DNA of 6,901 nucleotides from UKL13-2 sp031368465 (GCA_031368465.1 JANMNT010000138.1:1-6901); one strand, 5' to 3'; counted from the first letter of the stretch, positions 1 to 6,730 are shown. Numbers and translations: made by a program. The notes: generated by a model from the letters alone, not told the origin.

Positions 1-2
1 TG

Positions 3-455
3 CGGCATAACATTGTCACCCTCGAGTATCAAGTGAGTGAACAGCGGCCGTTAAAACTTGCAGGGGGTGCCACTATCAGTGCGGTTGATGCGCTTGGCAG
101 CCGAATCCGACTCAAGGCAAGCGCCATCCACGACGGCGACATCGTGGGGTTTCTCGACGAGTTTCCCCGTCTGCAGCGCGGACTGTTTCCGATTGACCGT
201 TGTGTCATTAAGCGCAGCCTTGGCGCTTTGCAGGCAGATGCCGAAATTGCCCGCAAGATTCTTGCGCAAAAGGCGGGTGTATCAGGCGCACCCGACGGCG
301 GCGAAAGCAACAAAGAGCGCGAAAATGCCGCCATCGTCATGACGCCGGCAATAGAAGCCGAATGCGCGCTTGAATGGATCACGCTCGTCGACAAACGCGC
401 TGCCGCCGAGGTGTCGTCCGCTGCCAAGTTGCCCGACGCGGGAGCAGGTAAATGA
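3..455 (+). CDS. PilO/GspM-like pilus assembly protein, 5'-truncated
   Basis: The frame is open from the first bases of the window to the TGA at 453-455, so this is the C-terminal part of a gene that starts upstream. A GTG at 33 is in frame, but the residues before it (NIVTLEYQV) read as ordinary coding sequence, so I do not take it as the start. About 150 residues are visible. They include a segment GLFPIDRCVIKR and, near the end, IEAECALEWITLV, resembling the C-terminal ferredoxin-like fold of PilO/GspM/MshJ-type proteins, where a strand-rich domain follows a single membrane helix and links the inner membrane platform to the secretin. This assignment is inferred from pattern and from neighbours: an MshK-like protein and two pilin-like proteins follow. 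Its stop overlaps the next start by ATGA (452-455). The membrane helix expected for the family would lie outside the window. Confidence 0.6.
   Translation, partial: RHNIVTLEYQVSEQRPLKLAGGATISAVDALGSRIRLKASAIHDGDIVGFLDEFPRLQRGLFPIDRCVIKRSLGALQADAEIARKILAQKAGVSGAPDGGESNKERENAAIVMTPAIEAECALEWITLVDKRAAAEVSSAAKLPDAGAGK
441..444 (+). promoter_or_regulatory. ribosome binding site for the MshK-like gene
   Basis: GGAG lies seven bases before the ATG at 452. It is the only clear Shine-Dalgarno sequence at any of the operon junctions. The starts at 1024, 3105 and 3904 have none in the usual range, so translation there probably depends on coupling. Confidence 0.6.
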
Positions 456-1027
456 GCGGCATAATGCGCGCCATTCGCCGTCAGGCGTTTGGACAATTCG
501 TTTTGGTCATGGTCGCAATGATTGTTGCGGGGGCCGCCTGCGCGCAAACCAGCAACGTCACTGCCGACAAAACAGACAGTTCGAAAAAATCATCGGCTGG
601 CTACACGCCCGACCCGATCGCCACAACTTCGCTGCCGCTCAGCGGAAAATTATTTTTCTCGGACGACAAACGCGCCCAGCTTGATAAGGCGCGACGCGAC
701 GGAACCATTGTTGTCGAGGGCGACGTGATTCAACGCACCACGGTGCTCAACGGCTTTGTCAAACGCAGCGATGGCAGCACCACGTATTGGATCAACGGCG
801 GCGGAAAAATAGAATCGCGTTATGCAAAGACTGCGCCACGCGGGGTGATGGCGACGTCAAGCATGGTCGGGGCAGAGCCCATATTTGTGCTTTCCAGCGC
901 AAATGTGCCACAAATGGTTGACGACCCGAAGAGTCGGCCGCAATCAACCGGTGTCCCGGTTGCGCCGAAAAAGAAAATAGCCGTCCGGAAGTCCGCCCAA
1001 CCATCCGCAAAAAAGCCGGCACCATGA
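452..1027 (+). CDS. small secreted MshK/PilP-like pilus locus protein
   Basis: This 191-residue protein has an N-terminal signal: arginines at 6, 9 and 10, a hydrophobic stretch at about 14-27, and a likely signal peptidase I site ACA|Q at 31/32. C30 could alternatively be lipidated, but the residues before it (GAA) make a poor lipobox. The conserved-looking core lies at about 60-148 (LPLSGKLFFSDDKRAQLDKAR, then NGFVKRSDGSTTYWING). This 'LFFS..R..LD.AR' plus 'NG.V.RSDG..T.WING' arrangement recalls small proteins encoded in MSHA-type and other pilus loci (MshK-like), presumed to be periplasmic partners of the secretin. The C-terminus (about 170-191) is a lysine/proline-rich basic tail. The start at 452 has a good ribosome binding site, GGAG at 441-444, and overlaps the upstream stop. 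The stop overlaps the next start by ATGA. The exact function is inferred. Confidence 0.65.
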   Translation: MSGIMRAIRRQAFGQFVLVMVAMIVAGAACAQTSNVTADKTDSSKKSSAGYTPDPIATTSLPLSGKLFFSDDKRAQLDKARRDGTIVVEGDVIQRTTVLNGFVKRSDGSTTYWINGGGKIESRYAKTAPRGVMATSSMVGAEPIFVLSSANVPQMVDDPKSRPQSTGVPVAPKKKIAVRKSAQPSAKKPAP

Positions 1028-3108
1028 CACCGGCCGCAAGGCAACACGGCATGGTGTTGTTGCTGGTCATTTTGATCATGCTCGCCATTGGCGGCGTCGC
1101 GATCCTTGGCACCATTGGCGCCGGCGCGGGTTCGGCGTTGCGCAGCCAGCAAAAACTGACAACGAATGCGGAGGTCATGGCGGCGGCACGCGCGGCGCTG
1201 ATTGGCTATGCGGTCAACGGGACACCCGGCTTGGGCAACCGGCCCGGTCAGTTGCCAACGCCAGACACGCTGCAGAACACGAATTACAACGGACTAGCGG
1301 ATGCAACCTCTTGTTTGAACGGGGCGGTTGCAAATGGATTGCCGGCGCTATCGGGCGTGCCAGCGCAAGTTGCGTCGTTGCAATGTATCGGCCGTTTGCC
1401 TTGGAAACAATTGGGTCTTGCGATTGACGGCGCGAGCGAGCAGGATGTGCTTGGAATTGTGCCGTGGTATGCGGTCAGCCAAAACCTGGCCGATCCCAAT
1501 CCTGCCGCTGCTTGCATGAGCATTTTGAATCCACGCACGGCAGCGTCAAGCACAACAACTTTTTCCTGCGCGGCAACCACCGGGCCGGCGTGGCCCTGGC
1601 TCAAAGTATGTGATGCCACCGGCAATCTCCTCAGCGATCGTGTTGCGTTTGTGCTGATTATTCCCGGCGAGCTGTTACAAACCACCGGTAGAACCCAGGC
1701 GCGCATTGTCGCCGCGACCGGCACCAATCCACAAGGCTACGGACAACCGGGCGATTTTCTCGATGCCATCCCAACGCCAAGTGGGTGGGCGGCATTACCG
1801 GCAAGCCAGCGCTGCACGGGTTACGACAATGCGGCATTGACTGGTGAGTATGTGACCGCCCCCGTCAGCGCATCATTCAATGATCAATTGATCTTTGTTA
1901 CCATCGACGAACTCATGCCGGAGGTCGAGCGGCGGGTGACCAATGAGATCCGCGAAGCACTGACAACGTTTCGATCAAGTTATGCCGGGTATCCGTGGCT
2001 GACACCGATCACCAATCCAATGTTGACGTCCACGTCATTTGTCGGACAATCTTCAACGACAGCTGGCCTCATTCCGTTCCACGACTATTCAAACAACAGC
2101 AACCGGTTCATGACGGAACTTTCATGGGCAATCGGCGGTCTGGCGACCGGCGATACGGGGCCGTTCACCGGCAATCTGGGTAACGCGGAAACACAGTTCA
2201 GCTGTGGTGGCGGTGTTAATGCCGTCTGCACCTGTCGCGCGCGTATCGCGACCAGCGCTGCGGCGATTCCCCGCACGTTGACAAGCGCCGCTTTTGGCAC
2301 GTTCAAGGCCGGTACGGTGGCCATACCGGCGGTTTCGTGCAAGCGGAACGCCTCGACCACCCGTCCAACGCGTGACGCAACCTTGGATTGTGATATCTAT
2401 ACAATGGTTTCGTCGACCACCCCCGTGACCTACGCGATTCAGCGTCGCGACAACTCTTTTGGCGGCGACTGCATCGCAACCGGCACACGGGTAAACATCG
2501 GCAATTTCGCCGGCACAACAACCAGGAGCGTTGCCATTAATCTGGCGTCGTTCACCGGCACCGCAACAACCCAGCCCGGCTCTGCGACAACCCATGCGCG
2601 CCGTTCGGTCACCAACAGCAACATCAACACGATTGCGATGGTTGAAGTCAGCGATAGGTGGGTACCAACAGCGAATGGTGCAGTTCCATTCAATTTGTTT
2701 GCGGCGACATTTCCGAATGGCATGCAGACCGGTTACGGACAGACCGCGCAAACAACCAGCGCCACACTCTCGAATATCCGCCTGCACGCCGACGTCCCGG
2801 TTTGGTACGCCAGCCAAAAGTGGTACGAATCAACCATCGCGGCATTTTCAAACGACGTTTCTCCCGTCACCAATTCACCCGCCTGTAGCAGCAATTGCTT
2901 TTCGGCGGGCACCAAGACCGGAGTGGATGCGGTGGTGATTTCAGCCGGTCCACCGCTTGCCGGCCAGAATCGTTTTGCCGTCACACCGGCTATCGGCGAT
3001 TTTCTTGAGGCGCCAAATGTTACCGGTGCCTCGACAAGAATTTACGCAAGTTCCACGCAACCCCGTAACACAACCTATGCCGACACCGTTGCCACCATTC
3101 CAAAATGA
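1024..3108 (+). CDS. large PilX/GspK-like pseudopilin (694 aa)
   Basis: The N-terminus is prepilin-like: a short leader MTPAARQHG, then M10 and a hydrophobic helix to about residue 36. Cleavage would follow G9. Position +5 of the mature protein is leucine, not glutamate, as in GspK-type and some PilX-type minor subunits that sit at a filament tip. After the helix come QLPTPD (76-81), GRLPWKQLGL (123-132), WYAVS (148-152), a long serine/threonine- and cysteine-containing middle, and a C-terminal block VISAGPPLAGQN (638-649) followed by DFLEAPN (about 659-665). I count 14 cysteines, an even number that would suit disulfides in the periplasm. At 694 residues it is several times longer than a typical minor pilin. 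The start overlaps the upstream stop (ATGA at 1024-1027) and lacks a Shine-Dalgarno. It is probably a minor, possibly tip or adhesive, subunit of the filament built by this operon. Family placement is fairly safe; the role is inferred. Confidence 0.8.
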   Translation: MTPAARQHGMVLLLVILIMLAIGGVAILGTIGAGAGSALRSQQKLTTNAEVMAAARAALIGYAVNGTPGLGNRPGQLPTPDTLQNTNYNGLADATSCLNGAVANGLPALSGVPAQVASLQCIGRLPWKQLGLAIDGASEQDVLGIVPWYAVSQNLADPNPAAACMSILNPRTAASSTTTFSCAATTGPAWPWLKVCDATGNLLSDRVAFVLIIPGELLQTTGRTQARIVAATGTNPQGYGQPGDFLDAIPTPSGWAALPASQRCTGYDNAALTGEYVTAPVSASFNDQLIFVTIDELMPEVERRVTNEIREALTTFRSSYAGYPWLTPITNPMLTSTSFVGQSSTTAGLIPFHDYSNNSNRFMTELSWAIGGLATGDTGPFTGNLGNAETQFSCGGGVNAVCTCRARIATSAAAIPRTLTSAAFGTFKAGTVAIPAVSCKRNASTTRPTRDATLDCDIYTMVSSTTPVTYAIQRRDNSFGGDCIATGTRVNIGNFAGTTTRSVAINLASFTGTATTQPGSATTHARRSVTNSNINTIAMVEVSDRWVPTANGAVPFNLFAATFPNGMQTGYGQTAQTTSATLSNIRLHADVPVWYASQKWYESTIAAFSNDVSPVTNSPACSSNCFSAGTKTGVDAVVISAGPPLAGQNRFAVTPAIGDFLEAPNVTGASTRIYASSTQPRNTTYADTVATIPK

Positions 3109-3893
3109 GCCACTCTCGACATCAGCAGATTTACCCGGCGGGATTTACGTTGATCGAGATTGCGGTCGTGTTGCTGATCATCTCCATTCTTGTCACCATC
3201 GTTGCGGTACCGCTTGCAACGCAGCTCGACCAACAAAAAACCGTTGATACCCAGCGACAGCTCGAACAGATCAAGGAGGCGATTTACGGGTTTGCAATGG
3301 CAAACGGTCGTCTGCCCTGCCCGGCCACCGCAACCAGCACGGGCCTCGAACGATATTGCACCAACGCCTCGGGCGGCTGCGGCACACCGACCACCGTACA
3401 AACGCACGGGCGTTGTGTAGCGACTGTCGGACTGGTGCCGGCGGCAACGCTGGGTCTAGCACCGATTGATGCCAGTGGTTTCAGTGTGGATGCGTGGACG
3501 GATGGATCGGACTTGCGCCGGATCCAATATGCAGTAAGCCCGTACCAGAACCCGGCCAATACCTACATATTGACGAGCGTTGACGGCATCAAAACGCCGA
3601 CCATGACGACGGTCTCGGCGGCCACGCACCTTTATGTTTGTGCGACCGGTCTGACTGCCGCACCGCCCACCACCAACTGTGGCGCGCTGGTATTGCTTTC
3701 CGACAAGGCACCATTCGTCTTGTTGTCGTTGGGCAAATCGACCGCACAAAATTCGTTCGACGAAACCAATAACCAAAACAATGACATCGTGTTCACCCAG
3801 GGCGCGCAGACCTCAACGTTCGACGATCTTGTCACGTGGGGTTCGCTAAATACATTATTCGCCCGCATGGTTCAGGCCGGAAAGCTGCCATAG
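3105..3893 (+). CDS. type IV pilin-like prepilin (class III signal), 262 aa
   Basis: The protein carries a textbook prepilin signal: a 13-residue leader ending in G13, then F14-T-L-I-E18, giving phenylalanine at +1 and glutamate at +5 of the mature form, and a hydrophobic helix to about residue 35. PilD-type peptidase should cleave and methylate it. The globular part has RLPCPA (69-74), GLVPAATLGL (109-118), DAW (129-131), QYAVS (141-145), VLLSLGKSTAQN (205-216) and a C-terminal FDDLVTW...LFARMVQAGKLP. There are six cysteines (72, 85, 92, 104, 179, 192). The set of motifs is typical of a family annotated as 'type II secretion system protein/prepilin' in betaproteobacteria. The start overlaps the previous stop by ATGA (3105-3108), with no separate ribosome binding site. 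Whether it is the major pilin, a minor pilin or a pseudopilin cannot be told from this window. Confidence 0.85.
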   Translation: MSHSRHQQIYPAGFTLIEIAVVLLIISILVTIVAVPLATQLDQQKTVDTQRQLEQIKEAIYGFAMANGRLPCPATATSTGLERYCTNASGGCGTPTTVQTHGRCVATVGLVPAATLGLAPIDASGFSVDAWTDGSDLRRIQYAVSPYQNPANTYILTSVDGIKTPTMTTVSAATHLYVCATGLTAAPPTTNCGALVLLSDKAPFVLLSLGKSTAQNSFDETNNQNNDIVFTQGAQTSTFDDLVTWGSLNTLFARMVQAGKLP

Positions 3894-3903
3894 CGCACAG
3901 TGT

Positions 3904-4749
3904 ATGACGGACGTTCATCACCAGCTTGTTCCCCCCGCAACGACGTTTCGACTGACCCGGATTTTTCGTTGGGCACGCATGTTGCTGCACGTGACGCAGG
4001 GTCTGGTCGTGACAGGACTTGTCTATCCGCGCGTCTCGCCACGGATTCGTGCCCGCATCACCCAGGCGTGGGCGGCAAAAATGTTGCGCATCCTCAATAT
4101 CATTCTCGCCGTGCATGGTGCACGACCGGCCGGGGACACACCACAATTGTTTGTCGTGGCAAACCACGTCTCATGGCTTGACATCTTTGTGATCAACGCG
4201 ACCCAGCCGTCGCGTTTTGTCGCAAAGTCGGAGATTCGCAATTGGCCGATTGCAGGTTGGCTGTGTGAGGCGGCCGGTACGATATTTGTCCACCGCGCCA
4301 AGCGCAGTGACACCACCCGCATCAACGCGGAGATTCATGATGCACTTGTGGCCGGTGATACCGTTGCTTTTTTCCCCGAGGGCACCACCACCCGCGGCGA
4401 TCGCCTACTGAAATTTCACACCGCGCTGTTTGAGCCCGCCATCGCCAACCACGCGGTGATTGCACCGGCTGCAATTTGTTACCGGGAAGAAGGCGGCGCA
4501 CCGTCGGCGGCAACCATGTTTGTCGGTGAAACAAGCTTCGCCCAGTCGATGGCGGCGATTATTGCTGAGCGAAAAATTATTGCCGAAATCACCTTTGCCC
4601 CGGCGATTGCCACCGCATCGATGACGCGCCGTGACGCGGCGGTGGCGGCGGAAGATGCCATTGCCGCGATACTTGATGTGCCGAAGCCGCACGCGCATCA
4701 GCGTTTTGGCGAAGGTGCAACCGCGCTGGCGCTACAGGCAGGCGACTGA
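3904..4749 (+). CDS. plsC: 1-acyl-sn-glycerol-3-phosphate acyltransferase
   Basis: PlsC transfers an acyl group to position 2 of lysophosphatidic acid, making phosphatidic acid, at the cytoplasmic face of the inner membrane. The acyltransferase motifs are present in order: NHVSWLD (87-93, catalytic H88 and D93), K108-SEIRNWPIAGWL, FFPEGTTTRGD (156-166, with the EGT substrate-binding core at 159-161) and VIAPAAICY (185-193). One hydrophobic segment at about 24-41 may anchor it. The length of 281 residues is slightly above that of the E. coli enzyme (about 245), with extra residues at both ends. The ATG at 3904 follows the prepilin stop by 10 bases and has no clear Shine-Dalgarno, so it may be read from the pilus operon transcript. 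No functional link to pili is needed. Related lyso-ornithine acyltransferases share these motifs and cannot be fully excluded. Confidence 0.9.
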   Translation: MTDVHHQLVPPATTFRLTRIFRWARMLLHVTQGLVVTGLVYPRVSPRIRARITQAWAAKMLRILNIILAVHGARPAGDTPQLFVVANHVSWLDIFVINATQPSRFVAKSEIRNWPIAGWLCEAAGTIFVHRAKRSDTTRINAEIHDALVAGDTVAFFPEGTTTRGDRLLKFHTALFEPAIANHAVIAPAAICYREEGGAPSAATMFVGETSFAQSMAAIIAERKIIAEITFAPAIATASMTRRDAAVAAEDAIAAILDVPKPHAHQRFGEGATALALQAGD

Positions 4750-4766
4750 CCAACAGGTCCGGCTGA

Positions 4767-5594
4767 TTAATCCCCACCCTTGGCCCGGGCAATTTCCTGC
4801 GACGCGACGTGAAATATTTTCCCATCGTCGAGACGCAGCGCCGATAGTTCGCGCCCCCAGATGCAGCCCGAGTCAAGCCCGACAAACCCATCACGTTGAT
4901 ACAACCCCAACGCCGACCAGTGCCCGGCAATCACGCTGCGTTTTACACGCCGCACCGACGGCACGTCGAACCAAGGTGTTAATCCCGAGGGCATTTTTTC
5001 AAGTTCGCCCTTGAATTTGAGATCGAGTGCACCATCCGGCGTCAATGTTCGCATGCGGGTAAACGCGTTCAATGCCATCCGCATGCGCGCATGACCGCGC
5101 AACGAATCGCGCCAAACGGAAGGCTCGTTGCCATACATATTGGAAAGCAGATCGCGATAACGCGGGCCGCGCAGTATTGTTTCGATCTCGCGCGCAAGTG
5201 ACTGCGCCTGCCGCCAGGACCATTGCGGCATGAGTCCGGCGTGCACCATCGCATAGGCCGGCTCGACATGTAATAGTTTTTGGCGGCGCAACCAGGCAAG
5301 CAATTGTTCGCAATCTGCCGCAGCCAAAATCGACGCGAGTGTATCGAGGCGGTGTGGTTTGGCGATGCCCTCGGCAACCGCCAACAAATGCAGGTCGTGA
5401 TTGCCCAACACAACCACAGCCTGGTCGCCGAGCGAATGGACAAAACGCAGGCACGCCAGCGACCCGTCGCCACGATTTACCAAGTCACCAACAAACCACA
5501 ATGTATCGCGACCACGTTTAAAGCGGATTTTGGCGAGCAGTGCTTCAAGCGTCAGCCAGCAGCCCTGCAAATCACCGATCGCGTAGCAGGCCAC
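4767..5594 (-). CDS. apaH: symmetrical bis(5'-nucleosyl)-tetraphosphatase (diadenosine tetraphosphatase)
   Basis: ApaH hydrolyses Ap4A to two ADP in the cytoplasm and, as known in other bacteria, can also remove Np4 caps from RNA. The metallophosphoesterase signature is complete: GDLQGC (7-12), GDLVNRG (36-42), GNHDLHLLA (65-73), HAG (118-120) and GHW (224-226), ending with DSGCIWGRELSALRL. The length of 275 residues is normal. Q10 in place of the histidine of other phosphoesterases is usual in many proteobacterial ApaH proteins. The residue after GDLVNRG is aspartate (D43), where proline is common. The start is a GTG (complement of 5592-5594), fixed by the conserved N-terminus (ACYAIGDLQG), with only a weak ribosome binding region. 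It converges on plsC with 17 bases between the stops. I found no convincing promoter between it and the terminator 34 bases upstream. Confidence 0.95.
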   Translation of the reverse strand: MACYAIGDLQGCWLTLEALLAKIRFKRGRDTLWFVGDLVNRGDGSLACLRFVHSLGDQAVVVLGNHDLHLLAVAEGIAKPHRLDTLASILAAADCEQLLAWLRRQKLLHVEPAYAMVHAGLMPQWSWRQAQSLAREIETILRGPRYRDLLSNMYGNEPSVWRDSLRGHARMRMALNAFTRMRTLTPDGALDLKFKGELEKMPSGLTPWFDVPSVRRVKRSVIAGHWSALGLYQRDGFVGLDSGCIWGRELSALRLDDGKIFHVASQEIARAKGGD

Positions 5595-5627
5595 GGCTGG
5601 TCAACGTTGATATATCGACAAAAAACA

Positions 5628-5649
5628 AAAGGGCGGATAGCCGCCCTTT
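5628..5649 (-). terminator. intrinsic terminator of the cytochrome c gene
   Basis: Read on the minus strand this is AAAGGGCGG-CTAT-CCGCCCTTT, a perfect 9 bp stem with a 4-base loop, followed by a T-rich tract (TTTTGTTTTTTG). It lies about 65 bases past the cytochrome stop at 5714 and just upstream of apaH, so it separates the two minus-strand genes. On the plus strand the downstream tract is TTTGTGTGTG, a poor fit, so it probably works in one direction. Confidence 0.85.
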
Positions 5650-5713
5650 GTGTGTGTTTACGGGCGCGATGGTTGTCAGTTCAGTCATGCGCCGTTTGAT
5701 CCGTTATCAGTCG

Positions 5714-6319
5714 TTACTTGTTTAGCGCAACCATGTAGTCAACCGCAGACTTGACATCGGCATCGGCCAAACTGGTATTGCCGCCTTTGGCGGGCATCAC
5801 ACCGTTTTTGCCTTGGTAGCCACCAATGGCGTGTTTGTAGAGTGTGTCTTTACCCTGCGCGATACGTGGTGCCCAAGCGGCTTTATCACCGCTTTTTGGC
5901 GCACCGGCGATGCCGGCCGAATGGCATGCGGCACACGCGGTTTTATAGATGCCTTCGCCGCCGCCGGCCTTTGCTGCGCCTGCAACCGCCGCAACCGGAA
6001 TTGCCACCGCCGCAACAATTGCCGTCGCTGGTGCACCAGCCTTGACTGCGGCGGGCGCGGGTGCGGCAGCCGCGCCGGGCACCGGGCCTTTGGTTGGATC
6101 GACTGCCAGCGAAACCGGGTGGGCAATGCGTCCGGCGACAGCTTCCGGGGTGTTTGCGTTTTCGTTGCCGGCACCGATGGGGCGGGTGCCGATGGCAAAG
6201 TGGGCAAGCATGCCAATGCCGATCACCATCAGAATTGCGCCGACAAAAACGATGATCGCCGTTTTGACGGTGTTGGCCGCGGAATCGGCTTCTGCCGTAT
6301 CGTTGTGTGAATCAGACAT
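5714..6319 (-). CDS. membrane-anchored cytochrome c5-type protein
   Basis: This 201-residue protein has an uncleaved-looking membrane helix (about 20-43), a spacer containing an alanine/proline/valine-rich stretch (about 81-121), and one C-terminal cytochrome c domain. Haem is bound by CAACH (129-133), and M175 in NGVMPAKGG is the likely sixth ligand. The end (LADADVKSAVDYMVALNK) is typical of the c5 family. The haem domain should lie in the periplasm and pass electrons between respiratory complexes and a terminal oxidase or reductase; the partner is not visible here. The ATG is preceded by GAGG with six bases of spacing. The gene is monocistronic, with its own promoter and terminator. Some neisserial and related c5 proteins have two haem domains, whereas this one has one. 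Confidence 0.92.
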   Translation of the reverse strand: MSDSHNDTAEADSAANTVKTAIIVFVGAILMVIGIGMLAHFAIGTRPIGAGNENANTPEAVAGRIAHPVSLAVDPTKGPVPGAAAAPAPAAVKAGAPATAIVAAVAIPVAAVAGAAKAGGGEGIYKTACAACHSAGIAGAPKSGDKAAWAPRIAQGKDTLYKHAIGGYQGKNGVMPAKGGNTSLADADVKSAVDYMVALNK

Positions 6320-6353
6320 TTCTTGCCTCGACGCATTGCATTAAAAGTTCCTC

Positions 6354-6382
6354 ATTATATCTGTGCCGGCAGTTGACCTCAA
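6354..6382 (-). promoter_or_regulatory. sigma70-type promoter of the cytochrome c gene
   Basis: On the minus strand a perfect -10 TATAAT (complement of 6354-6359) is preceded by 17 bases and a -35 TTGAGG (complement of 6377-6382, 4 of 6 matches). The predicted transcript would start near 6347, giving a leader of about 28 bases before the ATG at 6319. I see no clear FNR-type or other operator next to it. Confidence 0.75.
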
Positions 6383-6481
6383 TGCAGAAACACATTCGAC
6401 GACAGGATTGGCACCGTGACGCCTGCCGCGCATGCTGCCAGCAGCCGGAATTTGCCCGATACAGACACACAACTGTGATGG

Positions 6482-6487
6482 TAAAAT
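6482..6487 (+). promoter_or_regulatory. -10 element of the tRNA-Arg promoter
   Basis: TAAAAT (5 of 6 matches to TATAAT) ends eight bases before the tRNA. The region upstream has only a weak -35 candidate: GATACA at 6458-6463 with an 18-base spacer. A GC-rich stretch (CGGCC) follows the -10, as often seen for stringently controlled stable RNA genes. Transcription would begin within a base or two of the mature 5' end. Confidence 0.5.
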
Positions 6488-6495
6488 TCGGCCAA

Positions 6496-6572
6496 GCGCC
6501 CGTAGCTCAGATGGATAGAGTGCTACCCTCCGAAGGTAGAAGTCGCACGTTCGAATCGTGTCGGGCGCACCA
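6496..6572 (+). tRNA. tRNA-Arg (anticodon CCG)
   Basis: The full cloverleaf is present. The acceptor stem GCGCCCG (6496-6502) pairs with CGGGCGC (6562-6568), with discriminator A6569 and an encoded CCA at 6570-6572. The D stem is GCTC/GAGT with one G-U pair, and its loop contains GG. The anticodon stem CTACC/GGTAG encloses the loop CTCCGAA, so the anticodon is CCG (6530-6532), which reads the arginine codon CGG. The variable loop has five bases. The T stem GCACG/CGTGT has one G-U pair around TTCGAAT. Confidence 0.97.
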
Positions 6573-6580
6573 ATTTCAAA

Positions 6581-6602
6581 CACCAATAGTGGTGGCGTTT
6601 TT
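6581..6602 (+). terminator. probable intrinsic terminator after tRNA-Arg
   Basis: CACCA-ATAG-TGGTG forms a 5 bp stem with a 4-base loop, followed by GCG and five T residues (6598-6602). It begins nine bases after the CCA. The stem is short, so termination may be partial, but the position is right for a single-tRNA transcript. Confidence 0.55.
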
Positions 6603-6670
6603 CAGGCATTTATCTGTCAAAAGGCGCGCGCTTGCTGGGTTTTCAAATGGCGACAGGTCCTTCAATAGCC

Positions 6671-6682
6671 GTGACTTGTCAC
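6671..6682. repeat. short palindrome upstream of the last promoter
   Basis: GTGAC-TT-GTCAC is a perfect 5-base inverted repeat with a two-base centre, about 48 bases before the -35 at 6731. It has the size of a half-site pair for a dimeric regulator, but a repeat this short can occur by chance. Apart from this and the promoter, the interval 6603-6855 shows no gene. Confidence 0.3.
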
Positions 6683-6730
6683 CCTGCCGACCGCCCCGCC
6701 GCAAGGTGCCGGGCGACCATTAATGAAAAA

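Noticed and set aside
2122..2817. Long antisense open frame (231 codons) inside the large pilin-like gene
   Set aside because: It lies wholly opposite a well-supported gene, its product is rich in Arg/Cys/Gly with no recognisable motif, and such shadow frames are common in GC-rich coding DNA.
4740..4800. Possible shared terminator between convergent plsC and apaH
   Set aside because: The 17-base gap and flanking sequence form no convincing hairpin with a T-tract in either direction.
5813..6310. Plus-strand open frame (165 codons) opposite the cytochrome c gene
   Set aside because: Its Cys/Arg-rich product is the complement of the alanine-rich linker and haem domain; the minus-strand gene has clear motifs, a promoter and a terminator.
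6434..6445. Small hairpin GCTGC-CA-GCAGC between the cytochrome and tRNA promoters
   Set aside because: The loop is only two bases, no T-tract follows, and no nearby element gives it a role.
6307..6723. Open frame of 138 codons running across the tRNA-Arg region
   Set aside because: It spans the cytochrome promoter, the tRNA and its terminator, with no protein motif; it is a chance frame.
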